Below are positions 13,440 to 27,100 of a DNA stretch of 64,000 nt, piece by piece. Location of the stretch: positions 1 through 64,000 of the forward strand of contig JANPWX010000218.1 in the NCBI GenBank assembly GCA_024734555.1, given 5' to 3'. The number at the start of each line of letters is the position of its first letter. The first letter of the stretch is position 1. The notes below the pieces were generated by a model that searched no databases, was not told where the DNA came from, and saw only the letters and a list, made by a program, of their open reading frames with translations. The position numbers were made by a program, and so were the translations under genes. Source of the DNA: Trochalopteron elliotii. Lineage: Eukaryota > Chordata > Aves > Passeriformes > Leiothrichidae.

Positions 13440-13552
13440 TGCTTTTATATCTGTTTATATATATAAACTTATATAATATATATTATAAGCATATATAATA
13501 TATATAATATAATAAGCATATATAAAAAATAAACATATATATATATACACAC
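13440..13552. repeat. AT-alternating, palindrome-rich tract
   Basis: About 110 bp of TATA/ATAT units with imperfect inverted repeats (tatatataaacttatataata, ataagcatatataata) ending in atatatatacacac. It is likely unstable and able to form cruciforms. Confidence 0.85.
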
Positions 13553-13560
13553 AAAAACCA

Positions 13561-16500
13561 CACTTGTATCTTTTGAAGTGGAGCACATGGAACAAAAATA
13601 CACCTTTTTAGAGTACTTTCATTGATTATCTGCATGAGAAAATCATAGCAAGACTACAGCAGCACTGCTGCACCATTACAACTCTTACACATGATCCTAC
13701 AGGGCTAAAACTCTATGTAACAACCTAAACAAGTGACCTTAGTGCTAAAGTAAATTTAAAAAAAAAATAAAAACAACGAAGAAGCTCTGACTTACTGAAC
13801 TCACATGTAATTGTTAATCCTAGGGAGGTATTTCTACCTAAAACCAGAGGAACACTGGCAGCAGCATAAACCCTCAGGAGGAGGTATAGTAGAAAACAAA
13901 CCCTAGCTGCTACAACCCTGTGGGTTTTCAGTGAGGTTTCAAAGGGAGCTTGGAAGACAGGGAAAGTAGGACTGGGAAATGATGTTTCATTTGTTAATTC
14001 CCCTTCTTCTTCAGAGGCACTGAGTTTGCAGACTGACTGATGAGGGGTATCTGCTCTGAAACACTCCTCACATCCTTAAATCCCAATGGGAAGAAGCCTC
14101 TGTTGCCTCGGGCTTTCCTGAGAGCAGACAATTATATTATGGTGGTGCTGTGTGGATTTATTTATTTTTATAAATAAAATACTGTGGGGTTTTGTTGAAG
14201 TCACTCAGATATTATCACCCAGGACAAAGCAAAAAGGAACCATCAGTGTGTGCTGCTGCATGGGCATGTGTGGTAATGCATAGGAGCTGGGCAAGGAGAT
14301 GTTTAGGGCAAGGGGATTCTGAGCCCCAGGAGACTGTGAATTTAACCAGAAAACTCAAATACAGGGTAATATTAATCATTACTGCACAGTATGAGACAGA
14401 CTTAGCATCCACCTCCAAGGAGCAGCCACCAAGGAATGCCCCAGCTTCCTCCAACAAGGTGAGATGCATGCCTGGTGGGGAAGAAAAGAGTATTTGTGTG
14501 TGTGTGTATGATTGAAAAATGGTTTTGTAACAGTTTAACACGTACTTCAAAGATTGTTTAAAAAATGCCAGCAGCCTCCACGGAGCACTCGTGTTGACAC
14601 AGTTGTGAGGCAAACTTTTCACTATGCCCACTTCAAATGAATAAGCACACCAGAGTGAGAAAACACAAATGGCCACTTTTTATAAAGGAAAAAAAAGGCA
14701 GGAAACTGGAGAAAATCCAATAAAAACGGGGGATGCTGAACAGCAATTTAGCTTGCCTATTCTTATCTGAGAGGAATTCCAAATGAATACTGAATCCAGG
14801 GGTTACACTTGGATGATCCAAAATGTTTCTATATTTAAACACATTACCGAGTCTAAAACTCCCTGAGTGAGAAATATTATCAACATATGAACTATATGCA
14901 CACACGTATTTGCCTTTGCATCTATGATTTCTATGCTAATATTTCCAGATGTAACAAATAAACAAACCCAACTAAAAATATATATATGACAGATAGCCCA
15001 TTAGTAAGAACAGTCGATATAAAATGAAATCTGATCTTAAAGTGCAGTTAATGTGGTGAAACACAAGAATGATGTATCATTCCTGTTGTTTAAAATGCAG
15101 TTTTCTTTATCTCCTCCTCCAAACTATAAAAATCAGTCCTCTTCCCAAAGAACATAACGCTGCCAAGCAAGATTTTAACACACATGCCACTGCCTAAGGA
15201 AAAAAATGTAATTCCTCCAATCTAGACTGCTGAATAGATTAACAGGAACTGCTACAATGTTCTAAGACTTAACTGCCCCCTGCAACCATTAAGATTTTCA
15301 GTTTGATCCCTACCAAATGGAATTATAAACATAGTGCAGCTGGCATGAATTCTTTTTCTCAGGACTCTGAAAAAAAAATGCTTCGGGGTGAATCCATGAC
15401 AGATGTCCATATATCATTTACAGCTCATTTTCTGAGCTTTCTAACATCATGTCTGTGTCAATGAGTGGAGAACAGAAACAGATATGAAGGAAGCCATACT
15501 AATCATCATCTGGGAGCAGTGAGGTAGAGAACAGCTCAGAAAGAGAAAATTTGAATTACGGGTTCTGTTTTGGCCAGCAGGTACAAGGCTCTGTGTCAGA
15601 GGATGCATTCAGGCCCAAGAAGGATATGCCAAGTGGGATATCTCCAGAATTAGATATTTCTGGCTGAACAAGCAGCTCTCCAAGTGGTTGTAGTATGGTT
15701 TGGAGAAGCCCTATAAAACTTGATTTAACCTTCCTACCCACACTCCCCCAATAAAATAGTAAAATCATTGCTGTTAAATCAATAGCAGTCATTAACCATG
15801 TCAGGGCACCCACTGTGAAACCACTGCTGTATGTATCTTGTTCAGTGATGATCAATGGAGTTTACCCATCTTAATTGCTTCAGCCTTCCCCTAATTAGAG
15901 CTATCTCTGAATTTACAGTTGTTTATTGTTGCTGTGGATGTTGTAAAGCTTGCACATCTCACTAGAAAAGTCAACTCGTTTATTCTAATGAAAATACCAC
16001 TGCTAAATCAAGCCAGCATCGTTGTAGTGTTTGCAAATCCTCTGTATCACTGAGTCTGTAAACATTCAAACCATATAAACACTTCGACGGCATAATCGGC
16101 AAAGAACAAAGACACAAACGCTCAACTTCAACAAAAAATTATTTCCCTTTACTTCTGAGAGTCCATTTGTGTTTTTTCTTATAAAAGAAAGGGATCTACT
16201 CCACCCATCCAACACTAGGATGTTCCAAAGACTGCATCTGAGCCAAAAGACATCACTCCTTCTCAGGTTACCTTGCAAAGTATTTCCACTCTTTTGGATG
16301 TGCTTTTTCGCGTGAATTGGTTTTTTTCTTATTTTTATTGCTTCTGTCCATCAAATAGACTAACTTGCCATTTCCAAATTCACAGGAGACTCTTAATGCA
16401 ATATAGAATTTTGGATATTTCCCCTCCCTGCACTATTATCTATGCCTGGTTATGTAAACTAAGGGGGGTTTAGATTTATAATCTTCCTAAAACGAAATGA

Positions 16501-19088
16501 ACTGAATCAAACCACTTTCCTACAAGACAGCAGCTCTAACCAGTGCATACTTTTAAACAAAAGCTTCTCCTAGCTCTTGGGCATTGTTTAAAAGGCTGAC
16601 AACTCTTATGGACTCATTGCTCTAGAAACACAGAAAACAGAAATTCTTAATTAAGCAGCGAAAATGCCCAAGCGTGAACAACTAAGCACTAAATTTAAAC
16701 CAGTATTGCAAAATTGCAGCCGATTAGAGAGGTGTGTCCTCCGTGAAACTCCTTATCTCACAAACACCTGTGGCAATCACAACTCGCCCAGGTGAACTCC
16801 TGACCTCAGCTAAGCCCTAATAAAATCGTAGCTGAGAATCACCTGAGAATGGTCCTTCAGATTAGCCGCATTTCAGAGAGCCACCATCAGCCTCACAGAC
16901 GCTTGACTGGAGAAAAATTCAGCTGGCAGAGACTTGCTTTTAGCAAAAGATCACCTTTTTAACTACTCCACCAGACCCATTGCTCAAAGATTACTGACAC
17001 AGAGGGAAAACGCTCTTCTTGCAAACACAACAGTAAAACCTCCTGCTCTTACCTGACCAGAAGATAAACACGTTTAGACTACAGTTAGGACGTGGGGAAA
17101 GTGATGGCAAGAACAACTGGATATTGACATGGCGAGCTACTGCATGTTACTGTTGTTTTCTTTTGAAACTGAACTACAAATTCCAAACGCCTGTGCCTTG
17201 TAGCGCCCAGGTTATCTGATGCCTGACAGCTGAAAAATTAACCTGGTAATGAACTTTTATAGTGTATTCTTACCGTTTCCTAACAGGTAAATATTTCTAC
17301 CTTATGAACTATGTGAAATATTTAGTCTAGAAAGCCATATAACCATATAAGCATTTTTTTTATCAGGGAGTAACTCTGCCCACATTCTCCCACCTCTCCA
17401 AAGAGCCAGGTCCCACCTGTTTGTCTCCTCTCCCTCAAGTCAGAATAAAACTACTAAATTCTGTGCTCTAGCAAAAGGTACAGCAATGTTCACAGGCATG
17501 CACGTAGCAATTAACCAACAAGGGGTTAATTATTATCACGCCTCATGGCATTATCATGCAACCTTTTGTTTCATTTTACTTTCTTTACAATCAGCTGCAA
17601 GGACAGATGTTGTCAGAGCCAGAAGTGACACTAATCCAGGGCTTCTTCCACAACTGCCCCTGGTATTCCTGCTTATCTCGGGGCTGTCTGCCTCTTTATC
17701 CTAGCAGCTATTTATTTGCACGTGCAAACTTTGCAATATTCATTTCCATGCCGCATCATTTTACACATGAAAATGCTGAAGACAAGACCTAAGATGTGCA
17801 TTACTGGCTGTGTGCAGCGCGTAATTAACATGCATACGATCTGCATGCAAATCACGGCATTGGAAATAGTGACTATTAGCATAACAAGCGCTTATTATTT
17901 ATTGAGATGCAACTCGGGCAGGCGTCCTGCTGGGCTCTGACATCCTCCGCCGGAACGGCACCATTTTTTCTTTCCCCGTTTACACATTCTTCTCTCCTCT
18001 CGCTGATTGCCGGCACAGAAAACAGGGAGACTCCCTTCTGTGCCTTTCTTTAAGGGTGGAAGTCTTGTGGGTGTAATTGTGTGTTTAATTGCCCTGGAGC
18101 ATCCGATGCAGTTCAAAGCTCTGCGGAGCCTCTCCCCAGCCTGCCCAAATCATCCCTTCACCCACATTATCTCTCTAATTCCTAACCGATAACGAGTTTA
18201 AAGCAGCAGCTAGGCTTCTTTCTTTTTTTTAAGGAAAAAAGTGTGAGAAAACAAAAGCTCGACTGTGCAAAGTCATAAACCTTTCCCAATATCGTGCCTA
18301 TCCTACTTCAGAAGAATCTAACCTTCTAATCGTTCCAGCCGTGGAATGGAACAGAAAAAAACCCACAATTTCACTGCTTTTCAGCAGGTGAGCAAGGCTC
18401 GGTTGTATCATTTTCATCACTGTTCACCAGTCCATCAACTGTGCCTGCTGAGAGCTCTGGATGACTGCTGCCAGCACTGCTGCCCTGCTCCTCTCCCTAC
18501 CCTGCACAAATCCCAGGGTCTCTGCAGGACTCCTTAACCTTTCCTGGCATTTCTGTGAGAGCAAAAACTTGCAGAAGTGCTCCTCGCCCAGCAGTCCCTT
18601 CCCCAGCCCTGCTGGGTTTGTCCTTTCAGGGGCTACACCCACTGCTTCAGGGATGGCCGTGTTACAGTAATGAACTAATTAGCAGGGGGAATGAGTTCAA
18701 TTATTTATTGCTTTGCCAAAACTGAGATTTTCCAAGCTGCATACTAACCTAAGGATGGACTTCGGTCCTGGTTAAAAACAGAACAATTCCCCAGAACCAG
18801 CACAAAATGAGACACGGTTTTACTATTGAGTTGTATTGATCTTCCCCGAGAAATCCTGTCCTGCAACACAAAATATTTATTTGGTTCTGGAGGGCCCTGG
18901 AGAACAGAGAGGGTAAGACATGAAGGGAAGCCAAGAATGTATGTGAAGAGTAACTGGAAAAAAGAAAAGGAAAGCGAAAACAAATGTAGATGGAAAGTCT
19001 GGAGGTGATGGTTGGGCCTGCTGGGGGTGGTGGATTCATCAGTGATAAATCTACAGTAATAAATGGCTGTGACCCAGGGAACCAGCAC
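13561..19088 (-). other. NAV2: NAV2 large intron, third stretch, with probable conserved noncoding sequence
   Basis: No exon found. Between roughly 16680 and 18190 the base composition changes: CpG reappears and homeodomain/POU-type words are frequent, unlike the surrounding degenerate intron. A short GT tract lies at 14497-14507. A stretch near 18460-18660 is C/T-rich without recognised repeats. Confidence 0.5.
17790..18190. promoter_or_regulatory. Candidate conserved noncoding enhancer
   Basis: The segment contains a TAATTA homeodomain core (17822-17827), a perfect POU octamer ATGCAAAT (17845-17852), a ttatttattg forkhead-like word near 17891-17900, and non-decayed CpG dinucleotides (gcgcg, cgggcaggcg, gccgg). 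It has no long open frame. These properties are typical of vertebrate developmental enhancers in introns of neural genes. The assignment is inference, since conservation cannot be measured from one sequence. Confidence 0.4.
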
Positions 19089-19440
19089 AGAATCCTACAA
19101 CTTGTTGGGTTCAAAGGGACCACAAAGATCATCCCATTCAAACCCCAGTGCCACGGGCAGGGCCACCTTCCAGCAGACCAGGTTCTTAGGGCTCCATCCA
19201 GCCTGCCCTTGAACACCTCCAGGGATGAAACATTCACAGCCTGTGCCAGGGCCTCAGGACCCTCACAGTAAAGAATTTCTACCAAATATCCCTTCTAAAC
19301 CCACCCTGTCAGTGGCCATTCCCCCTTGTCCTGTCACTCAGGCCCTTGTTCAAAGTCCCTCTCTTGCCTTTAGGCACTGAAGGGACTCAGTTCTCCCTGG
19401 AGCCTTCTCCAGGCTGAACAACCACAACTCTCTGTCTGTC
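19089..19440 (-). repeat. CR1 LINE 3' fragment
   Basis: Read on the plus strand this is a reverse-complement CR1 tail: agaatcctacaacttgttgg, then agggaccacaaagatcatcc, ccatccagcctgcccttgaa, cacctccagggatg, cctgtgccagggcctcagga, ccttgtcctgtcac and tctccaggctgaacaac. The 3' terminus is therefore at 19089 and the element runs on the minus strand, in the sense direction of NAV2. Confidence 0.9.
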
Positions 19441-22400
19441 TTGATCAGAGACACCTTTACACCACAGTGGTGGCACAAAAGCAGCTGAGAAGTGACCAGA
19501 AATGTCCAGAAGGGACAGGAATCCTGTCAGAAATTAATTTTGTTAAGAGCAGGCTTTAAGGCACTGTCACACTACCTCTAGTTTGGCAAGCTTTTAGCTA
19601 AAACTCCCCAACTGCCAGCTCTGCTACTGCTATAGCAAACATCCCTGCCTTAGAGAAATTTGGAAATTTTTTATTAAAAATCCTGTTGGTTTATGAAAAA
19701 ATGTGACTTCACAACACTGAGACGACTCCCTTGGACCCCTTGTTAATTTTCATAGTTAAATCAGCTGGGGGAGATGTGGGAGTTCAAGGACTTCAACCTG
19801 AATTCTTTCCATCCCATTTCCTGTCCTGATAGCTCCACAACAGTCAAGAGTCCAATCAACACCTTTCAGTATCTTATGTTGATATTATTTCCAGCAAATA
19901 ATTTGGCAGGAGAGACAGGGAGAAATATTCTTACAGAAACAACCCTAACACAGGAAGCCAAAACAGAGATCCTTGCTCCACTCAGGCACAGCAGCGACCT
20001 CAGCTAAACTTTGCACATTATGACCTTAATCACTGCATCAGTGCTCTGTAAGGGAAAAAAAAACCCACAAGAACAAACCCCAAACCCTTATTTTCTGTTT
20101 TATCTATGTGCAATAATGAAATAATTCTACACCAGCCTCTCATTTCTCTGTCCTATTTCAACAGGCCATCTAGTTAAGGCTGAGCTGTGAAATGGTGTCT
20201 CACTTTGCTATCAGAGACTCAAACTAGGACTTGATAAACACAGCTCTGTTTCAGTGAATTCCTCTAGAATTAAGGAGTGGCCATTGGATATATTTGTTTA
20301 GAGACTTCAATGAACTGAACCACACAAGGGAAGACAGGATGAAAGGGCAAAAGTCAGTAGGTGTATCCTGCCCTCCCCCTCCCCAATTAAAAAACCAGAT
20401 TACTAGTTAGATTAATGCACACACTCATACTTAGCATTTTAACAGGCTCGTCTAACAAACTGAAGAAAGTCCTTGCCTTCAGGACTAATGAAGACATAAA
20501 CAAAGATTCATCTGGAAAACCCCTTCTTGCTTATTCCCACCACTTTCCCTCTAATGTGTGATTGTGCCTTGGTTCAAATAGATTTTTAAAGACACAAAGA
20601 ACAGAGTTCTCAGAGATGAGTTTATAAGATAGTAAGTCCACAGAGGTTTTTTCTTCTAATCACCCTGTTTTTCTTGTCTGCCTTGAACCCATTCCACTAA
20701 AATTACAGCTACAGTTCACTACTATTCCTGAAAATGTCCAAAAGAAAGTTTCACTCTCCTCCAATGATCTCACCCAGACTTGCTTAGCCAAGTCATAAGT
20801 TACCTTTGGCTCTCATTTTTTTAATTTCTAAAATAATCCCTTGTTCCTAAATGATTTGATAACACACACATTGCCATAATAAATCCAACCACATCACCAC
20901 ATATTGCAACCCCCTCATTTTAAGGGTGTTAAAATCTGGAGGTGAAAGCAGAGCCCGATGTCAATGAATAAGAGAAGAATGTACCCAAATTGTGGAGATA
21001 CTTTAAGATTCAAACACATTTCGTGGGCAAAGCTGCAGTAATTTGCCCAATTACAAACTGTTGCAGCTGCAGTAATTAGCTGAGGATACAGGTAGATGTG
21101 AGGAAAGCCCACCCAACAGCACAAGGCATTGTTTGGAAAGAGATGGATGGCTGCAAGGGAAAGCAAACTGGTGGCATGGAGGGGATGATGGGATGATACA
21201 GGAAAGGTAAAATAACTCACAGAAAAGAAGGAGCAGAATTGTGGTGGTGGGGAGAGGGGAACATATGGTATGACTCACAGAAAAGAATGATTATTTTATC
21301 AGTCACATGTATAGCTCATTACAGCTGATGTAAAGTCAGCCCACATAAATATGGTGTAAGAAATGAGAATGCTACTAAAATGGAGAAGTTACTGCAGAAA
21401 GGGACCAAAACTCTAAGCCACAGCATAGAAGACACCTCTGATTCTGCCCTCTGGGTGTTGGTGTTCGAGGTCAAACCACCAGCACACTTAGACCAAATGG
21501 AATAACAAGCAACTTTCTTGTTGCCATATGGCATTTTGGCTTTTAACCTCTACTAACAAAGAAACGACTCAGTGGTTATAGTTAGAAGCCAACAAACAAT
21601 TTCAACAGAAATAAGAGCATGACACTCACAGCCTGACTTCAGTTTAAAATCACAGTCTTTTGATTTCAGAAAATTTCTGTCTTTCCTTTGCATGCACATT
21701 TAAGACATTAGAGATGTGTAAATGCAGATTTCTTTCCACCCCCTGATCCCTTTCATGAGCCACTTGCTTTGGAAACGCTCTCAAAGCACAAGTGAATAAA
21801 TTCTCTCCCTAGGAGCAGACAGAGGGTACACACAGTCCCAAAACACAGGTTACATGGAATATAAGGCTTTCCTGGGTGAATGCAACCTCTGTGAACTTGA
21901 CTTGGCACAGTATACTTGTATTTCTTTGCCATAGGCTCATCTTGGTGATTCTTCCTTCTCCTTTTCCCTCTCATTTTTTTCCATAGAAACACACAGTTGC
22001 CTATAAATACACAATCTCCAGCCATTTCCTGATAATAGTCTGTTCATCCCTTCTGCATTCAAAACACTTCCAGTTCTGCAAATGCAGTATTACGTTTCAG
22101 TCACCCCCGAAAACAAAAATTAAGTCTTTGCATAAAAATGCAAATGAAACATGAAACTAAGCATGTGCATATCAGATGGTATCAAATAACATGAGTGGTT
22201 TCAAAGAAATGTTTAAGGCATTAAGTCATGTTACAAAGAGTATTTCTAGCTGTAACTTTCATAACAAGAATAAATCAACCTTGACAATGAACATGAAAGA
22301 AGGAATGAAACCTTTTTGAACACTCAAGGTGGTTTGCTCATTTCCCCCAAACCAAAAGGAATGAATTAGTTGATATATATGAAAATTAACTTCAACTAAC

Positions 22401-23704
22401 AACATAATCAGAAAATACAAACTTTCAAGTTGAAATTAGATTAGAAAGATTAAAATATTACTTAGAGCTGATGAGAGCACATGGTAACTCCACAGTAGCT
22501 GCTGAGCTGAGCCTTTGTAAGTTAAGGAACAACAAAAACATAACATATAGTTAAAAAGTGCTGACCTCAGCCCTTGGACTTTGCTCAGGCACTAATCAGA
22601 CTTCCCATGTTTGGCATTTATCCCCTGGCTACTTATTGACCATCTATAGCTGGACACACATAAACACAGCCTCCAGCAAAGGGGTGGTTACTGAGGCTCC
22701 CTGTGCTCACCCTGCACACAGGTTTCACACCTTCCAAATGCCATTTACATCCAATTAATTAGCCTCAAACTGCAGCAATCAGTTTTAATAAAATCAGATG
22801 TTTTATTTTTAGTGAGAATATATTAAAAAAACCCCTCTTTGACTAATAACAACAAATCACACACTGCTGTAGCAGCACAATGTCACTCCCAGTGTTTCCA
22901 CTGCAGAGTGGGCAATTATTTATCCTAGCCAAATGTATATTTAACTGCATATGCTTAAGCAACATAAGAACATCATGTGGAAGCCTTAATGCCTGTTTAT
23001 ACAATAGCAGAGTGTTTTTAAGCCTCATAGAGCTGTGTAACACTGAGCAGTTTAAGCCTCAGGATGTTGGAGCTCATTGCAGAAAGATCAGGAGCTTGTG
23101 CTGTAGAGTCTCAATGCCACTGTGAATCTGTCATAAAAAGGTCACAAAGTCACCTTATCATGCTGAAAAATCCCTGTGTCGTGAGGAATTGAGAAGAGCA
23201 GGACAGGATCTACAGATAAGAACGGGCCCCCAGGATGGAATCTCTAGTTGGACACCAAGGAAGTTATCACACCAAGGAAGGACGTGACATAAGCAGCAGC
23301 TCCAAGAATCCTGGAGCAGGAAATATTTAGTTCTAGTCTTTTGTCCCTGCCATTCCTGTCCCCAGCTGGTAAAATGCAGCACAGCTGCTCTACAGAGGGG
23401 GAATTCCCTTCCATTGGGCACAGACATTCCACACAGTCCATAACACTCCATCCCCTGCATTTCTGTCTGTGGATGTACATGGGAAATTAAGACATTCCCT
23501 GCTCTTTGAAAACTCAGTTCTAGGTGACAGGTAAGGCCTGTGGCAGAAGGGGAAAAGAATACACCTCTTTGTGAGGTGCCATGGAAACAGGGAAGGGACC
23601 TTCATTCTATCTGAAGACATCTTCTGCTTCCACAAGTGCCAGGTCAGGGATGCTTTCACTTTCTTTGGTATCAATCAGCCCAAAGGCACCCCCTGCTTAC
23701 TTCA
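19441..23704 (-). other. NAV2: NAV2 large intron, fourth stretch
   Basis: AT-rich intron without a recognised exon or repeat. A somewhat GC-richer block at 23160-23480 shows no family resemblance. At the end, the minus strand shows gtaagc a few bases from the 400-N gap. Confidence 0.55.
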
Positions 23705-24104
23705 NNNNNNNNNNNNNNNNNNNNNNNNNNNNNNNNNNNNNNNNNNNNNNNNNNNNNNNNNNNNNNNNNNNNNNNNNNNNNNNNNNNNNNNNNNNNNNNN
23801 NNNNNNNNNNNNNNNNNNNNNNNNNNNNNNNNNNNNNNNNNNNNNNNNNNNNNNNNNNNNNNNNNNNNNNNNNNNNNNNNNNNNNNNNNNNNNNNNNNNN
23901 NNNNNNNNNNNNNNNNNNNNNNNNNNNNNNNNNNNNNNNNNNNNNNNNNNNNNNNNNNNNNNNNNNNNNNNNNNNNNNNNNNNNNNNNNNNNNNNNNNNN
24001 NNNNNNNNNNNNNNNNNNNNNNNNNNNNNNNNNNNNNNNNNNNNNNNNNNNNNNNNNNNNNNNNNNNNNNNNNNNNNNNNNNNNNNNNNNNNNNNNNNNN
24101 NNNN
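23705..24104. other. Assembly gap (400 N), probable site of a missing NAV2 exon
   Basis: A run of exactly 400 N, so the size may be arbitrary. On the minus strand the sequence entering the gap is a pyrimidine tract (24105-24128: ccctttttcccttttttttt-like). The sequence leaving it reads TGAA then gtaagcaggggg (23704 downward), an excellent donor. This is the layout of an acceptor, a hidden exon and a donor. The exon itself is inferred, not seen. Confidence 0.6.
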
Positions 24105-27100
24105 AAAAAAAAGGGAAAAAGGGAAAAGCTCAGAAGAGCATGCACTACAGAAAAACACATGCCTCTTACATTCTGGACTCAGAATTCTGATATAATTTTC
24201 CAAACAATACCATTACAGGAAACAATCATCTGCTAAGAAGACAGCTTAGATCCTGGCTATTAACACTAATATTTCTATTACCATGGAAGCAAATACTAAT
24301 AGACTATTGTTGTAATCAAAAGAGAATACATAGGCGTATAGCAGGAGGAAAACCAAATAAATATTGAAATTTACAATTATGGACAACAAGGATAGACAAA
24401 CAAAGATCAAAAGGAGAACATTTAGGTTTTCCAGTAATGAGATATTTAGTAATAAACACAATGTTTGGAAAAAATCACTAGTCTAGAAATTTGCTTTACA
24501 GCCACAAAGAGCTTCCACGTTCTTCAAACAGCCCCAAACTGGGATTCTGCTGTGGGAGCCTGACAGCTGCCTGCTATTAGTTTTATCTATTCAATCTCCA
24601 AATCCCAAACTCAGAGGTTACTGGTGTAGGTCAGTAGTGAGACTGTGTTGACTCTCTTGCCATTCGACATGGAAACCAAACAACAAAGTCTGCTCTGTGT
24701 CAGCAAGCATTTCACATTCTTCGGTTTGTCATGCAAAGCACAAAGACCCTGATACAGTTCAAAATGGTCTTTGTATCTACAATCTTGTTTACCCTTGGAA
24801 TACAAGCTTAATTTCCCACATGGCTAAAGTGTTTTGAAAGCCACTTCATACAACAGAAAAGACAGTGCTAATCTCTGGCAGTGGAACCAGAAACAGAGGG
24901 TTTCACAAGAGCCTCCAAATCAGCACTGAGATCGACTTTGCACTTACACACTTTGAGTGGGGGTGTATGAAAGGAAGCATCTCGTCAGGAAAATCTAGTT
25001 CCATGGTGTGGGATGGTGATTTTGGTATCTCTAGATGCAAATTATTCAGCTGCTTAAATCAGGCAGTTTTCCCTGTTTTTTACAGAATCTGCACCCACCA
25101 TTCTGGAAAAGGCAAGGTCCCTTCACCTGTCCACATGCCCAATGCAGCCTTCCAGGGAAGCACAAACTGTTTGCACGGGCAAGAATAAAGTCCTGCCTTA
25201 GTCAGGATGAGTTCCTCCCTTGAGGGCACCTCCCACCTTCCTTTAGCTTTGTAGTGAACAGCAGCTCCTGGCCTGAACATTTCACTGAGATGCTACAAGA
25301 GAGAGGTAAAATACACCCCTTAAAATATAAAGCAATGCAGAATGAGAATCACAGCTACAAAAGCAAGGGGCATGACACCAGGGGAAAGGTTTCAACAAGA
25401 AATGCAGCTCCTAAAGCCTAGACTATCTCTTACATATGTTTATATCTAATCAAAACAGGCACTTCTGAAGAGGATTAGAAGCAGAGTGATAACCAAGCAC
25501 GTGAAGATTGCCCAAGCAGCTGATGTTGGAAGGAAGGGCTTGCAGCTGTAGGGTGTTTTTCTTTGGTTGGTTTTAGTCCTGAGTGGTAGAATTGCATCTT
25601 CTCACATGAAGAAGTTCTTGAAAAAGGCAAAGAACTGCTTTCAGCTGCCTGGTCAGCCTGTGGAGGTACTGAACCAGGTATTAGAAAACACCTGAATACC
25701 TGAGTAAGAGAATAGGATAATTCTTGGCTTCTTGAATGCACACAGGTCCTTACTGCAGTAAAATATGCTCCTTTTTGTGGCCATGAATGCACAGAGAAGA
25801 AACTGTCCCCAAGGAAAACCAATTCTAATTTTACAAAAAGTCAGTTAACTGATAGACATAAAACTGCTTTAACAACCAGCCCCCACAGGTCAGTCATACA
25901 TCTGCTATTGCTACACACCATGGTATTTTGGAGCCTGGAAAGAATTTCTGACACCAGCACAGTCTCAATTGAAAATTTATCTACTTCCTTAAGTCATCCC
26001 CTCCTCAAAACTCTCTCTAGCCTTCCAACAGCTCCCAGCCTCACTAAGTTGGCTGTTGGACTCACACTCTTAGCTGCCATCATGCAATGAGTAAAATTAG
26101 GCCAAGCCTGAGAAACAAAGAGAACTTTCCAAGCTGTCTCCATTCCATTGTGCCTCTCTAAACAGAATTAACATTACCAAATCCTACAGAGGTACTGCCC
26201 AGAATACTTCCTCCAGTGTACCACAGGTACACCCCCCAAAAAAGTGTAAAAAGAAAAAAAAAAAGGAAAAACATTACTGTGTCTACTGAAGAAATTAACA
26301 AAAAACAACAATTTTTGCTTCTAGACCTGAAGAAAACTTGACAAGAAGTTGGTTGTCTTTTAGACCACTGAAACAGATCTGTCAGAAGACACTGCTCCCC
26401 TTGACTAACCTTGCCATGTTTGTATGTAGTGTCCTTCTCTTCCTTTTGGTAGTGCTCATTTCAGCCCCCAGGTATAGCTCCTATACCTTTGTTTTGAACT
26501 ACTATTTGTTGCTTAACTTTGCAATTACTTCATGTAATCTAAAACCACTTTGGACTGCAGCTTGTGGAAAGATTCCTTGGAAAATAGAAGTATATGGTAT
26601 TGTGATTCTAATCAGCAGATCCCAGGGCCATAAACTTCAAAGAATCTTTGCAATGTGAATTTCCCCTGCTTCTGAGTCAATTTTCAAGATAAATGTGGGA
26701 CCTTTCAAAGACAGAGAGATGGGTATCTACAGGTACTGAGGTACGACCTGCATATTTAGAAGCAGTAGCACTTTTTTCTAATTTAGTGATAAAATCCAAA
26801 CAGATGGTCAAGCAGGGCAGATGACCTGCTAAGCATGAATCATCTCACCAGCCCTGTGATTTTGCTGTTAAGCAACTCTAGATGGGCATATACACACAAA
26901 TTGCAGTGACTCACAGCACAGACACAGCCAGCAATGAATGCTCAAAACCACTTTTTATCTATATTATACTAAAAACACTCCAAACAACTTAGAGAGTTCA
27001 AGTTATTTTCTAGAAAATTATGCTTATTCAGTATACAGGATCCTTATACAGGGGTGTTCCAGTAGCCCAGCAAGGAAAAGAAATACCAAGAGTGAAGCTT

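Noticed and set aside
14215..14676. 153-codon minus-strand open frame
   Set aside because: It includes a translated GT microsatellite and has no recognisable domain or splice context.
18749..19285. 178-codon minus-strand open frame
   Set aside because: Its N-terminal part is translated CR1 3' end and the remainder is intron. CR1 3' ends are noncoding.
23571..24236. Long frames of more than 150 codons spanning the N run
   Set aside because: They consist almost entirely of unknown residues from the assembly gap. The same holds for the frames across 42009-42353.
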